From assembly GCA_963777515.1 (NCBI GenBank), contig CAVZQU010000021.1:240052-304051 (forward strand): a stretch of 64,000 nt of DNA, read 5' to 3'. The translations under genes and the position numbers were made by a program. Origin of the DNA: CAVSWT01 sp963777515 (lineage in GTDB: Bacteria > Bacteroidota > Ignavibacteria > Ignavibacteriales > Ignavibacteriaceae). Within the stretch, counting starts at the first letter, position 1; the number at the start of each line of letters is the position of its first letter. The notes under the pieces were generated by a model. It saw nothing but the letters and a program-made list of their open reading frames with translations, was not told the origin of the DNA and made no database searches. Below, piece by piece: positions 11,621 through 20,470 of this stretch.

Positions 11621-11648
11621 ATCAGCCGGTATTTTACTACCGGCTGAT
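11621..11648 (-). terminator. Strong hairpin between the secreted CBM-like gene and GH94
   Basis: Perfect 11-bp inverted repeat ATCAGCCGGTA / TACCGGCTGAT with a six-base loop, in the gap between two genes of the same orientation. On the minus strand it is followed by GATTTTATC, a short T-rich run, so it may be a partial intrinsic terminator or an mRNA 3'-end protector that lets the first gene of the operon be expressed above the rest. No rival coding explanation. Confidence 0.6.
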
Positions 11649-11680
11649 AAAAGTACAACTTAATTGAAATGAAATTAAGC

Positions 11681-12758
11681 TTACTTGAGAAGCATTAATT
11701 TTTTCGTGTTTGTAAAGTTACCTGTTCTCAAGGTATAGTAATAAACACCGCTGCTTAAGTTACTTGCATTAAAGTGTACATTATGTGTACCGGCGGTTAT
11801 TTGTCCGTTAACTAAAGTAGCCACTTCATTTCCAAGAACGTTGTAAACTTTTAAAGACACAAAATTGTCCTTGGGAAGTGAATATGAAATTGTTGTTGTA
11901 GGATTGAACGGATTAGGATAATTTTGACTTAAGTTAAACTTAACAGGGGCCGCAGAATATGCCTCAACCGTTTTGGAATATTTGTATGTCCCGTCGTAAT
12001 CAACTTGTTTCAACTTATAATACATTTTCCCGTTAACGTCCTTATCTACAAAAGAATAAACATTAGCTTCGGAAGACGTACCATTACCATGAACAAATCC
12101 AATTTTAGTAAATAATCTACTGTCGGTACTTCTTAAAACCTCGAAACCGGAATTATTTTTTTCACTAGCTGTATTCCAGCTTAAATGAACTTGGTTGTTA
12201 ACAACCGAGGCAGTGAAAGAAACCAATTCAACTGGAACATTGTTGTCATGAAAATGAATATTATCTATGTAGTTTACACTACCTGCCGTTCTTGTATCCG
12301 GGAAATCAGGGATAAAAGTTATTGTCTTAGCCTCTGTCCCGATATCAGCCGAGTAGTCAAATGTAAGTTCTTCCCATTGGCCTGTTACTGTATTTGGAAC
12401 CTTATGATCTTGATTAGGTGGCTCATATTTAAAGTCAAAATTTGAAATAACATCCTTATATACCATTATTGTTACCATGCTGTTAGCGCTTGTAATTGTA
12501 ACAGGTGAAATAGATTTATAAAAAGCCTGCCCAAGGGTCAGCGTCAGCATATACTGTAAATTTTGCACAATAGTCAGAAGTATTAATTCCTAACTTGTCA
12601 GGATTTGGAACTCTTACAAGATTTGAATCATCGGTTTCTGTACCGTTTGAAAAGATGGTCCAACCAGTATCTTGCCCTGCTGTTTCAAAATCCAGGTTAG
12701 TCTGTGCAAACAACGAAATAGAAAAGAGAAACATTGAAAGTATCAAAAAATGTTTCAT
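11681..12758 (-). CDS. Secreted CBM-like protein with T9SS sorting domain, interrupted by one surplus base
   Basis: Signal peptide MKHFLILSMFLFSISLFAQ, then a beta-sandwich of the CBM4/9 kind (LDFETAGQDTGWTIFSNGTE, QWEELTFDYSADIG, NYIDNIHFHD), a fibronectin-III-like module (VELVSFTASVVNNQVHLSW ... SGFEVLRSTD), and a T9SS type A tail (FNLSQNYPNPFNPTTTISY, LKVYNVLGNEVATLVNG, SSGVYYYTLRTG, KKLMLLK). The ATG at 12758 is chosen because GGAGGT lies six bases before it; the earlier ATG at 12770 would overlap that site. The frames join by removing one base in a run of five A/T at 12520-12524. Span is 3n+1, about 358 aa. First structural gene after lacI; probably a surface carbohydrate-binding protein. 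Confidence 0.82.
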
Positions 12759-12803
12759 GAAGACCTCCATATAGTTTGTTAAATATTATATTAATTAAAG
12801 GAA

Positions 12804-13823
12804 CTAATTATTTATTGTTCTGCAAGAACCGCCAATTACAAGTCCAGTTGAAACTTTTATAGATTTTAAATCTGAATTCCCATTTTCTGATCCATTTTCA
12901 ATTCTTTCAATTAGAGAAGCTGCTGCTGCTCTGCCTATTTCAGAAATCGGAACATGAACTGTAGTAAGTCGTGGAGTTAAGAATTGTGAAATAAAAATAT
13001 CATCAAAACCTGCAACTCCAATATCTTCCGGAATGCTAAGGCCAAAAGATCTAATAGCTTTGTAGCACCCTAATGCCATCATATCATTTGCTGCAAATAT
13101 TGCATCCGGCTTATTTGTCATAGTGAGTAATCTTCTGCAAGCATCTTTACCGCTTTCAGCTGTAAATTCTCCATTAATTATCCATTCGCTATGAATAGGT
13201 ATCTTATAATTTTTTAGTGCATCAGTAAATCCTTCGGTCCTTTGAATAGCGTCATCATTATTATGGGGACCTTTTATATGTGCAATTTTTTTGTACCCGG
13301 CTTTAATTAAATACTCACACATGCTGTAAGCACCCTGATAATTATCTATAGTAACAGTATCATGATCAATCCCTTCGCCTTTAGAATTAATTACTGTAGC
13401 TGGAATTGTGCTATTATCCAGGATATCTTTTATCTGTTCACTTATGGTCGGTACTATAATTATTATTCCTCGTATGAGACTTTCTCCCATAAATCTTACC
13501 AGGGATTCAACAATTGAACGCTGGCTGTGTGAACTCGCAACTATTGTATGATATCCGTCTGGATAAACGATCTCATCAACACCATGAATTATTTCAGAAA
13601 AAAATTCACCATCAACATCAGGCAGAACAACACCAATTATGTTAGATTTATTTTTAGCAAGGCTTCTTGCAAGAATATTAGGTTTATATTTAAGTTCTTT
13701 GGCAATTGAGAGAACAGCTTTACGCGTATTTGGTTTTACATTTTTATCATTGTTTAGAGCCCTTGAAACAGTGGCTATCGAGACGTTCGCTTTTTCAGCT
13801 ATCTCTTTTATTGTTATTGACAT
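12804..13823 (-). CDS. LacI/GalR-family transcriptional regulator
   Basis: 339-aa sugar-responsive repressor. The N-terminal helix-turn-helix MSITIKEIAEKANVSIATVS followed by RALNNDKNVKPNTRK and the hinge helix LAKNKSNIIGVVLPD (about residues 55-70) are textbook LacI, as is the periplasmic-binding-like effector domain (FAANDMMALGCYKAIRSFG, IGVAGFDDI, LTTVHVPISEIG). A palindromic operator lies 16 bases upstream of its start, so it should repress itself and the divergent gene at 13949. A second identical operator at 1705 extends the regulon to the CBM9-like gene. The inducer is presumably an oligosaccharide from the substrate of this locus (inference). Confidence 0.95.
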   Translation of the reverse strand: MSITIKEIAEKANVSIATVSRALNNDKNVKPNTRKAVLSIAKELKYKPNILARSLAKNKSNIIGVVLPDVDGEFFSEIIHGVDEIVYPDGYHTIVASSHSQRSIVESLVRFMGESLIRGIIIIVPTISEQIKDILDNSTIPATVINSKGEGIDHDTVTIDNYQGAYSMCEYLIKAGYKKIAHIKGPHNNDDAIQRTEGFTDALKNYKIPIHSEWIINGEFTAESGKDACRRLLTMTNKPDAIFAANDMMALGCYKAIRSFGLSIPEDIGVAGFDDIFISQFLTPRLTTVHVPISEIGRAAAASLIERIENGSENGNSDLKSIKVSTGLVIGGSCRTINN

Positions 13824-13838
13824 AATTTATATTAAATT

Positions 13839-13852
13839 TGTAAACGTTTACA
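13839..13852. promoter_or_regulatory. LacI-family operator, copy 2 (divergent intergenic region)
   Basis: TGTAAACGTTTACA, identical to the site at 1705-1718 including three flanking bases on the left and two more T on the right. It sits between lacI (start 13823, minus) and the six-hairpin gene (start 13949, plus), so one bound repressor could block both promoters. Confidence 0.88.
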
Positions 13853-13948
13853 TTTGAACTTAAAATTTAATTTATTCTTTGTCAACAAAATTTTAAAAAT
13901 TTCTCAAATCTTTTAGAGATTTAAGAATTCAAATTGTCAGGGTATAAA

Positions 13949-16900
13949 ATGAAAGCAGTCAGCTTATTTTTATTTATTTCATCCATTTTATTTACATCAC
14001 AAATATTGTTTGCTCAATCTTTAAAGATTGATAATTGTGATGATTTAAGTAATTGGAAAGAAGTAATATCGGATGGATCTTCCATGCAGCTTTCTATCGT
14101 TGATGGATATAAAGGCAAATGCATAAAGATTAATTATGAGTTTACTGGCGCCGGTTATTGCGGGATTCAAAAAAATATCACCCTAGATCTTCCAAATAAT
14201 TATATGTTCATTTATTACTTAAAGGCTAATTCTCCAGATAATAATTTAGAGTTTAAATTGTCTGATTCAACCGGAGATAATGTTTATTGGCTAAAACAAT
14301 ATGACTATGAATTCCCTACACAATGGGAAAAAGAGATAGTTAGAAAAAGAGATATTAAATTTGCCTGGGGGCCAGCGGGCGGCGGTGAAATTAAAAAAGC
14401 ATATTCTCTCCAGATAATTATTTCAGCTGCTCAAAGAGGAAAAGGAAGCGTTTACATTGATGAACTGAATTTAGAAGAAATTGTCCCTCCCAAAAACCTG
14501 AATGCAAAACCAATTATTACGGCAACTTCAACATCAAAAGGCTCTTTTCAAAATTTGTTAAATCAAAATAATATTGATTGGGAGAGTGATTCCAATGAAG
14601 AACAATCTTTATTAATTGATTTTCAATTTGTAAAGGAATATGGCGGATTAGTTATAAAGTGGGATTCAATAAATTATGCTAAAAATTTTGAAGTACTTAC
14701 TTCAAACGATAAAAATAACTGGGATAATGTTTACTCAAATAAAAACGGACAAGGAAATTATAATTTCGTATATATCAAAAATGGAGAATCCAGATACATA
14801 AAAATTGATATGCACAAAAGTTCAAACCACAATGGATACGGCATTAAAAATATAAAAATTAAGAATTACACATTCGCTGATAATTACAATAATTTCTTCA
14901 AGGATATAGCGGGTTTTTATCCTAATGGTTTTTTTCCAAAATATTTTAATGATGTTCAATCATACTGGACAATAATTGGAGTCAGCGAAGATTATAAAGA
15001 AGCATTAGTAAATGAAGAAGGAGCTATTGAAGTTGACAAAGGTTCCTTTAGGATTGAGCCATTTATCTATTCAAACAAAAAATTAATTACCTGGGCTGAT
15101 GCAAACATAACTCAAAATTTAGAAGATAATTATTTACCAATTCCTCTGGTAAAATGGATAACAAAAAACCTTACACTTGAAATAAAAACTTTTGCCGCCG
15201 GTGATACCGGTAACTCTTCTATTTATGTTAGATATAGAATTAAAAATATTTCTTCTTCTATTCAAAATGGAAGTTTCTTTTTAGCAGTCAGGCCTTTCCA
15301 AGTTAATCCGCCCTGGCAATTTTTAAACGTAGTAGGCGGTGCATCAAAAATAAATAATATAAATTATAATAACGGAGTTGTAATTGTTAATACTAATAAA
15401 AGAGTTATTCCTTTAAATAAAGATGTTAAGTTTGGTGCCACTAAGTTTAACAGCGGTGAAATTATTACTTACGTTAATAAAAACAAACTTCCTGATTCAA
15501 CCAGCGTTGAGGATAAATTTGGGTTTGCTTCCGGGGCTTTAAAATTTAATTTCAACATAGCTCCTAATTCTTATAAAGATTATATTTTTATTATCCCATT
15601 TTATAAGAATTCAAAACCGTTTAAGTCTACATCCGCTCAAAACTTATCATCAGAAAAAATATTTGATGCAAAGTTAACAGAAATAAAAAGTTTTTGGCAG
15701 GAAAAACTGAACCATATAAAATTTGACCTTCCACATTCAGCGGACAAATATATAAACACAATGAGAAGTAATTTGGCTTACATTCTTATTGATAAGGAAG
15801 GTCCGGCTTTTCATCCTGGTGCAAGAAGTTATGAGCGGTGCTGGATTAGAGACGGTTCAATGATCGCAGGTGCACTTTTAAGACTGGGACTTAAAAAAGA
15901 AGTCAAAGGATTCCTGGATTGGTATTCAAGATATCAATATCCCAGCGGTAAAATTCCTTGCGTAGTCGACCAAAAAGGTGCGGAACCTTTGCCTGAGAAT
16001 GATAGTCACGGAGAATATATTTATGCAATGCTTCAATACTTCATCTTTTCACATGATACTTCGTTTCTACGGAAAAAATATAACAGCATCAAAAAAACTG
16101 TTGATTATATCGAGTTTTTAACCGGCCAAAGAAAAACAGAACAATATCAGAAAAAGGATTCACTTGCTTTTTATGGTTTAATGCCCGAATCAATTAGCCA
16201 TGAAGGCTATTCTGCACATCCGATGCATTCGTACTGGGATGATTTTTTTACAATGAGAGGATTAAAAGATGCGGTGACAATTGCTCATATTCTCCAAAAG
16301 AAAGACGATGAAAAAAAATTTATAAAATTCCGAGATGAATTTAAAAAAGATCTTTACCGGTCAATTGATCTTGCAATGAAGATGCATAATATTGATTACA
16401 TTCCAGGCTGTGTAGAACTTGGAGATTTTGATGCAACCTCAACAACAGTAGCTTTATATCCTGGAAATGAACTTAAAAATCTTCCCGAACCTCAGCTTCA
16501 GAATACTTTTAATAAATATTATGATTTTTTTAATAAAAGACTTCAACCTGGAAGTGATTGGATTAACTATACACCATATGAAATAAGAGTTGCGGGAACA
16601 TTTCTTTATCTTGGACAAAAAGAAAAGACTCATAAACTTTTGAAATTTTTCTTTAACGACCAAAGGCCTTCTAATTGGAATGAATGGGCAGAAGTTGTAT
16701 GGAAAGATAAAAATACACCTAAGTTTATTGGAGATATGCCGCATACCTGGATAGGTTCGGATTATCTAACTGTAGTAAGGGCTTTATTTGGTTATGAACG
16801 TGAAGGAGACAGTTCTTTAGTTTTAGGAGCTGGAATAATTCCAGAATGGTTAGAGAAACCGGAAGGGATATATGTTAGTAATTTCCCCACTCAATATGGG

Positions 16901-17110
16901 ACAATATCATATTATATTCAGAAAAAAGAAAATAAAATATTTATTGAAGTAAGTGGGAAAATAACAATCCCTAATGGTGGAATAATTTTCAAATCTCCAT
17001 TGAACAAACCAATTAAAGTTGTAAAACTGAATGATGAAAAGATGAGTAAATTTGGAAAAGACGAAGTTAATTTAAACAAGTTACCGGCAAAAATAATTTT
17101 AGAATATTGA
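13949..17110 (+). CDS. Large secreted six-hairpin glycosidase-like protein with discoidin-like domain
   Basis: 1053 aa from ATG 13949; a TTG at 13934 is an alternative but the ATG follows a CAGGGT ribosome-like site and gives a compact signal peptide (MKAVSLFLFISSILFTSQ ... FAQ). Domain order as read: CBM11-like sandwich (about 20-180, ending VYIDELNLEE), F5/8 type C (discoidin/CBM32) module (about 185-300, FEVLTSNDKNNWDNVYSN, SRYIKIDM), a supersandwich-like middle, and an (alpha/alpha)6 barrel from about 620 (SYERCWIRDGSMIAGALLRL, AHPMHSYWDDFFTMRGLKDA, DMPHTWIGSDYLTVVRAL). The IRDG motif resembles that of GH15/GH63/debranching-type enzymes, but the exact family is not recognised. No T9SS tail. 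It is the only plus-strand gene in the window and is divergent from lacI across the shared operator. Confidence 0.8.
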   Translation: MKAVSLFLFISSILFTSQILFAQSLKIDNCDDLSNWKEVISDGSSMQLSIVDGYKGKCIKINYEFTGAGYCGIQKNITLDLPNNYMFIYYLKANSPDNNLEFKLSDSTGDNVYWLKQYDYEFPTQWEKEIVRKRDIKFAWGPAGGGEIKKAYSLQIIISAAQRGKGSVYIDELNLEEIVPPKNLNAKPIITATSTSKGSFQNLLNQNNIDWESDSNEEQSLLIDFQFVKEYGGLVIKWDSINYAKNFEVLTSNDKNNWDNVYSNKNGQGNYNFVYIKNGESRYIKIDMHKSSNHNGYGIKNIKIKNYTFADNYNNFFKDIAGFYPNGFFPKYFNDVQSYWTIIGVSEDYKEALVNEEGAIEVDKGSFRIEPFIYSNKKLITWADANITQNLEDNYLPIPLVKWITKNLTLEIKTFAAGDTGNSSIYVRYRIKNISSSIQNGSFFLAVRPFQVNPPWQFLNVVGGASKINNINYNNGVVIVNTNKRVIPLNKDVKFGATKFNSGEIITYVNKNKLPDSTSVEDKFGFASGALKFNFNIAPNSYKDYIFIIPFYKNSKPFKSTSAQNLSSEKIFDAKLTEIKSFWQEKLNHIKFDLPHSADKYINTMRSNLAYILIDKEGPAFHPGARSYERCWIRDGSMIAGALLRLGLKKEVKGFLDWYSRYQYPSGKIPCVVDQKGAEPLPENDSHGEYIYAMLQYFIFSHDTSFLRKKYNSIKKTVDYIEFLTGQRKTEQYQKKDSLAFYGLMPESISHEGYSAHPMHSYWDDFFTMRGLKDAVTIAHILQKKDDEKKFIKFRDEFKKDLYRSIDLAMKMHNIDYIPGCVELGDFDATSTTVALYPGNELKNLPEPQLQNTFNKYYDFFNKRLQPGSDWINYTPYEIRVAGTFLYLGQKEKTHKLLKFFFNDQRPSNWNEWAEVVWKDKNTPKFIGDMPHTWIGSDYLTVVRALFGYEREGDSSLVLGAGIIPEWLEKPEGIYVSNFPTQYGTISYYIQKKENKIFIEVSGKITIPNGGIIFKSPLNKPIKVVKLNDEKMSKFGKDEVNLNKLPAKIILEY

Positions 17111-17173
17111 GTAAAAAGAATTAAATTCTAAATTCTATAGCAATAAAGCTTTTTTTGTTATTTAAAATAAAAG

Positions 17174-17209
17174 TGGCGTTAGAACGACAAAGAAAAAATT
17201 CTAACGCCA
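17174..17209 (-). terminator. Hairpin terminator at the end of the motility gene cluster
   Basis: Perfect 11-bp inverted repeat (TGGCGTTAGAA / TTCTAACGCCA) with a 14-base loop, in the 240-base gap between the convergent genes ending at 17110 (+) and 17351 (-). On the minus strand it is followed by CTTTTATTTTA, so it most likely terminates transcription coming from the motility side. The rest of the gap (17111-17173 and 17210-17350) shows nothing else. Confidence 0.7.
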
Positions 17210-17350
17210 TGAGGACCCATTCTGGGAATATCAAAATTTTAATTCATTAACACAATAACTAAAAAACTCTTAACTTATTATCGAATCCTTATTTTGAAAG
17301 TTTAGCCATAAAATTGTTAAATATTTAAAACCTTAATAAATGTCTTTATA

Positions 17351-17875
17351 TCAATAAGTTACATTTACAGTAAAAGTTCCCTCATAATCCCCATCTGCCT
17401 GAGTTTTGTCAACATAAATAGAGCCCCCAACCCAGAGGTATAGTCTTCCGTCATTTTTTACTTTTTCTAATTTATATGAATTACCGCTAACAATTTTAGA
17501 TGGGTTTAGATATAAATCATTCTTTCCCGTATTTTCTAAATTAGGCGTAAAAACTATTGACGACTTCCGCCCGCTGTTCTGTTTTGCCCAGTTTTCATTT
17601 GATAAAATTGCCGGGGAATAAGTTACTGTAACATTTTTATCCGGGCTGCCCGCAACAAGCAGCACTGCCCCATGTGATGGTTCTATTGAAGCTGTTACTG
17701 CCTGGCCGCTTAAAACAATTTCGCCATATTCCAAAGATGTTTTTTGTGCATGGGATATTGAAAGGCCTTGTACAATTGTTGCGTGTATGGGCGTAGTTGA
17801 ATTAACAACGGATTGGCTAAAAGTAATTGAACAACAAGATGTAATAACGCAAAAAATAAATATAAATTTATTCAT
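17351..17875 (-). CDS. DUF4402-like secreted protein
   Basis: About 174 aa. The start at ATG 17875 is chosen because AAAAGGA lies at a good distance; an ATG at 17884 also exists but abuts that site. Signal peptide MNKFIFIFCVITSCCSITFS, then a small all-beta protein: LEYGEIVLSG, VTVTYSPAILS, and the ending LWVGGSIYVDKTQADGDYEG followed by TFTVNVTY, which is the signature of the DUF4402 family of secreted or pilus-like beta proteins. Two adjacent cysteines lie in the signal region. It is the last gene of the minus-strand motility block; whether it has anything to do with motility is unknown. Confidence 0.7.
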   Translation of the reverse strand: MNKFIFIFCVITSCCSITFSQSVVNSTTPIHATIVQGLSISHAQKTSLEYGEIVLSGQAVTASIEPSHGAVLLVAGSPDKNVTVTYSPAILSNENWAKQNSGRKSSIVFTPNLENTGKNDLYLNPSKIVSGNSYKLEKVKNDGRLYLWVGGSIYVDKTQADGDYEGTFTVNVTY

Positions 17876-17918
17876 TAAAGACATCCTTTTCTTTTGGCAA
17901 TTGTATTGCCGTTAAAAC

Positions 17919-18581
17919 TTAAGATTCATTCTTAAGTGATCTTATTAGGTTAATTTTTATCGGTTCAATACCCCTAAGATCTATTTTATCACCGGCTGAG
18001 ATTTTTGATTCAGTCAGTTTCTCAATAAAATTAAATAAATGATTATTAACTTGATCAAATTCAAATTTTAATTCTTCCAGAAAATCCGCAATTAAATCAG
18101 TCAGCATTATCGAATTGGTTCTTGTCAATTGATTTTCAATTTTAAGCGCAAATATTCTATTAAATAATTTCTCAAGAGTTTGTAAGTTAACCGCATGAGG
18201 TAAATTGTCATCACTAATCCCTTCAATTCTAACCTCTACCTCAATAAGCATTGGATTGACAGATTTATCTTTTGCATTTTCTTTAATAACTTTATAATCA
18301 ATTGTCTTCATAGATTCAATATTTGGCAGATCAACTACAGTCTGAAACTCAATATCATCAGCAATAAATGAAATAGCTAATTTCCCTTTTGACATATGCG
18401 AAATTTCTTTTAAGCGCCATTTTATATTTGTTAAATACTGAAGTGCAGGTGAGAAAACTATCGAGTCATGGAACTGGAATGAGCTGTAAGCATTTCTGCG
18501 AAGAAATTTATTTTGACCGGCATTGCCGTTGGATTTTTTAAAGTCCGATCCGGCTGAAATATTTATAATTTTATTCAACAT
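17919..18581 (-). CDS. Uncharacterised 220-aa protein beside receiver proteins
   Basis: I do not recognise this family. It has no signal peptide or membrane segment. A predicted start ATG at 18581 gives MLNKIINISAGSDFKKSN. The middle is beta-rich (KLAISFIADDIEFQTVVDLP, LIEVEVRIEGIS) and the C-terminal half helical (LTDLIADFLEELKFEFDQVN). The opening resembles cytosolic flagella-associated proteins such as FlgL-adjacent or FliK-type factors only in a very general way (low-complexity polar start). It is downstream of two response regulators and two stator genes in the same direction, so a role in motility regulation is possible but unproven. Confidence 0.55.
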   Translation of the reverse strand: MLNKIINISAGSDFKKSNGNAGQNKFLRRNAYSSFQFHDSIVFSPALQYLTNIKWRLKEISHMSKGKLAISFIADDIEFQTVVDLPNIESMKTIDYKVIKENAKDKSVNPMLIEVEVRIEGISDDNLPHAVNLQTLEKLFNRIFALKIENQLTRTNSIMLTDLIADFLEELKFEFDQVNNHLFNFIEKLTESKISAGDKIDLRGIEPIKINLIRSLKNES

Positions 18582-18632
18582 AATAATCCTTATTATATTA
18601 TCGTAAGGATTAGTTAAATACTTAAGCCCCGT

Positions 18633-19298
18633 TTAATTATTTTTCAATTTTATCATTTTATTGGTAGAAGTGTAATCAATTACTTCAGGATTTTGAAGAT
18701 TAATCAAATCATTTGCTAAAAATTTTATTCTTTCTATCGATTTTGAAATGATATCAAATTCTTCTTCAAATTTATCGGAAGGAAGCGATTTTAGCTCGTC
18801 TTTTAAGTTTTGAACAGACAAATCGAGGCTGCCCAAAGGATTGTTTATTTTATGCCCTATAGTACATGCCATCTGTAAAACTGCTTTTTGATGTTCAATA
18901 TTTCTTAATTCTTGTTGTAGTTCATGTATTCTAATTCCTGACCTAATCCTGGCTAGAAGCTCTTGATTTTCAATGGGCTTTACTATAAAATCATCAGCAC
19001 CAAAATCCAATCCTGTAACCTTATCCTTCAAAGATGCTCTGGCAGTAAGCATAATAAAGTAAATAATTTTATATTCTTCACTTTTCTTTAAGATTTTACA
19101 AAGCTCCAGGCCATCCATTACCGGCATAGTCCAATCAGCTAAAACAATATGGGGAGATTCTGTTTTTAAAACCTCTAAAGCTTCTTCACCATTATTGGAT
19201 TTTATTACAGAATAATTATTTTTTGAGAGAAGCTTATCAAGAAGAAAGGTTGTATCCGGATCGTCCTCAACAATTAATATTTTTTTATTCTCGCTCAA
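18633..19298 (-). CDS. Receiver domain fused to an orphan HisKA-like (DHp) helix pair, no ATPase domain
   Basis: 221 aa. Residues 1-125 are a CheY-like receiver (ILIVEDDPDTTFLL, phospho-Asp in VLADWTMPVMDGLELC, and FIVKPI with the conserved Lys). After a short coiled linker (ELQQELRNIEHQKAVLQMAC) comes an H-box-like sequence TIGHKINNPLGSLDLSVQNL typical of the phosphorylatable His helix of HisKA, then a second helix, and the protein stops with no N/G1/G2 ATP-binding boxes. It could be phosphorylated by other proteins and act as a phosphotransfer intermediate. Its stop is close to the 220-aa gene and its start overlaps the preceding response regulator stop by four bases. Confidence 0.8.
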   Translation of the reverse strand: MSENKKILIVEDDPDTTFLLDKLLSKNNYSVIKSNNGEEALEVLKTESPHIVLADWTMPVMDGLELCKILKKSEEYKIIYFIMLTARASLKDKVTGLDFGADDFIVKPIENQELLARIRSGIRIHELQQELRNIEHQKAVLQMACTIGHKINNPLGSLDLSVQNLKDELKSLPSDKFEEEFDIISKSIERIKFLANDLINLQNPEVIDYTSTNKMIKLKNN

Positions 19299-19684
19299 TT
19301 TACTAGCTGGTTAACTTTTCTGATTAAAATTTTATAATCAATTATTGGTTTTGATATATAATCTTCGGCCATACTTTCAGATAAAAAATGTTTTTTATCC
19401 ATATCGGATGCAGCAGTTACCAATAATATCGGAACTTTCTTAAACTGTTTATTAGTTTTTAAAAACTTTGCTAATTCCATCCCGTTTATTTTAGCACCAT
19501 TAAGATATGTATTTTTAAGATTTATATCTAATATAATCAAGCATATTTCTTCGGAAGATAATTTATTAATGATTAGATCTGCATCTTCTATTATTGAAGG
19601 ATTATAACCTGCTTTGTGAAAAATGTAATTATAAAATTGGTGTGAAAAAGGATCGTCTTCAACAATAATAATATTTTTATTCAT
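19295..19684 (-). CDS. Single-domain response regulator
   Basis: 129 aa, a stand-alone receiver. The acidic pocket is in IIIVEDDPFSHQF, the phospho-Asp in LIILDINLKNTYLNGAKING, the Thr/Ser switch in ILLVTAASD and the Lys in DYISKPI. The insertion after the Asp loop is slightly longer than in CheY. It overlaps motB1 by eight bases upstream and the next receiver protein by four downstream, so the group is translationally coupled. Cognate kinase is not identified. Confidence 0.88.
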   Translation of the reverse strand: MNKNIIIVEDDPFSHQFYNYIFHKAGYNPSIIEDADLIINKLSSEEICLIILDINLKNTYLNGAKINGMELAKFLKTNKQFKKVPILLVTAASDMDKKHFLSESMAEDYISKPIIDYKILIRKVNQLVN

Positions 19685-20468
19685 TGCTTTGCTCCCCTGA
19701 ATATTTAACTATAATACTAATTCGTCTATTTACTACGTTATATGGATCCTCTTTATCTCTTAATCTTCTATCTGCATAACCTCTTACTTCATAAATCTGC
19801 GACGGCTTTAAAGTGCTTTGCGTAAGAGCCCGTCTGGCAGCGTTTGCTCTATCAGCACTCAATTCAAAATTCGTCATGTGCGAGCCATTTCCGCTGTATG
19901 GGCGGGCATCTGTATGGCCCTCCACTACAATCTTATTTGGAAGTGTTGAAAGGTTGTCCCCTATTTCCTTTAACAACAGTTTGGCATTTGGTTTTAAAGT
20001 TGAAGTGCCCACCTCAAAAAACAAGTCTTCATCTGAATCCATAATTTCAATTCGTAAACCTTCATTTGTAATTTGGATATCAATTTGATTAGACAGCTTT
20101 TTAAATTTAGGATCTGCAGCTAGTTCACTAATAATTCTTTCACCCATCTTTTTTAATTCGGTTGTTTCTGTTTTCTTTAACATTTGCTTATCTTCAATAG
20201 TACTGCTACGTGCATCTGCAATATTCGTTGTTGAATTACTTACCATAACGCCCCTGCCTTTATCTGAAAAGCCAATGGGATCTTTAAAATAATGTGCAAC
20301 CGCTTCTTTCATAGCATCGTCCTGGCTTAAAACCCAAAGTACAATAAATAGTGCCATCATTGCAGTTACAAAATCTGCATATGCAACTTTCCATGCACCG
20401 CCGTGATGCCCTTCATGCCCTTTTTTCTTTTTTACTATTATTGGCTGTAATTCATTATCACCGTTCAT
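19677..20468 (-). CDS. motB: Stator protein MotB, set 1 (proton-type signature)
   Basis: 263 aa. A basic N-terminus with GHEGHHGGAW is followed by one TM helix AYADFVTAMMALFIVLWVLS; the ion-binding Asp falls at residue 32, as in E. coli MotB, and the AMMA pattern is that of proton-driven stators. The periplasmic part is an OmpA-like peptidoglycan-binding domain (FFEVGTSTLKPNAKLLLKEI, VVEGHTDARPYSG, LSADRANAARRAL). It follows motA1 after two bases. It anchors the torque-generating complex to the cell wall. Confidence 0.93.
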   Translation of the reverse strand: MNGDNELQPIIVKKKKGHEGHHGGAWKVAYADFVTAMMALFIVLWVLSQDDAMKEAVAHYFKDPIGFSDKGRGVMVSNSTTNIADARSSTIEDKQMLKKTETTELKKMGERIISELAADPKFKKLSNQIDIQITNEGLRIEIMDSDEDLFFEVGTSTLKPNAKLLLKEIGDNLSTLPNKIVVEGHTDARPYSGNGSHMTNFELSADRANAARRALTQSTLKPSQIYEVRGYADRRLRDKEDPYNVVNRRISIIVKYSGEQSNE

Positions 20469-20470
20469 CT

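Noticed and set aside
3562..12770. Programmed +1 ribosomal frameshifting as the cause of the split genes
   Set aside because: The nine sites share no slippery motif (for example CCC-GGG-A, GGT-GGC-C, GGC-TTTTT) and hit unrelated families that are not known to use frameshifting.
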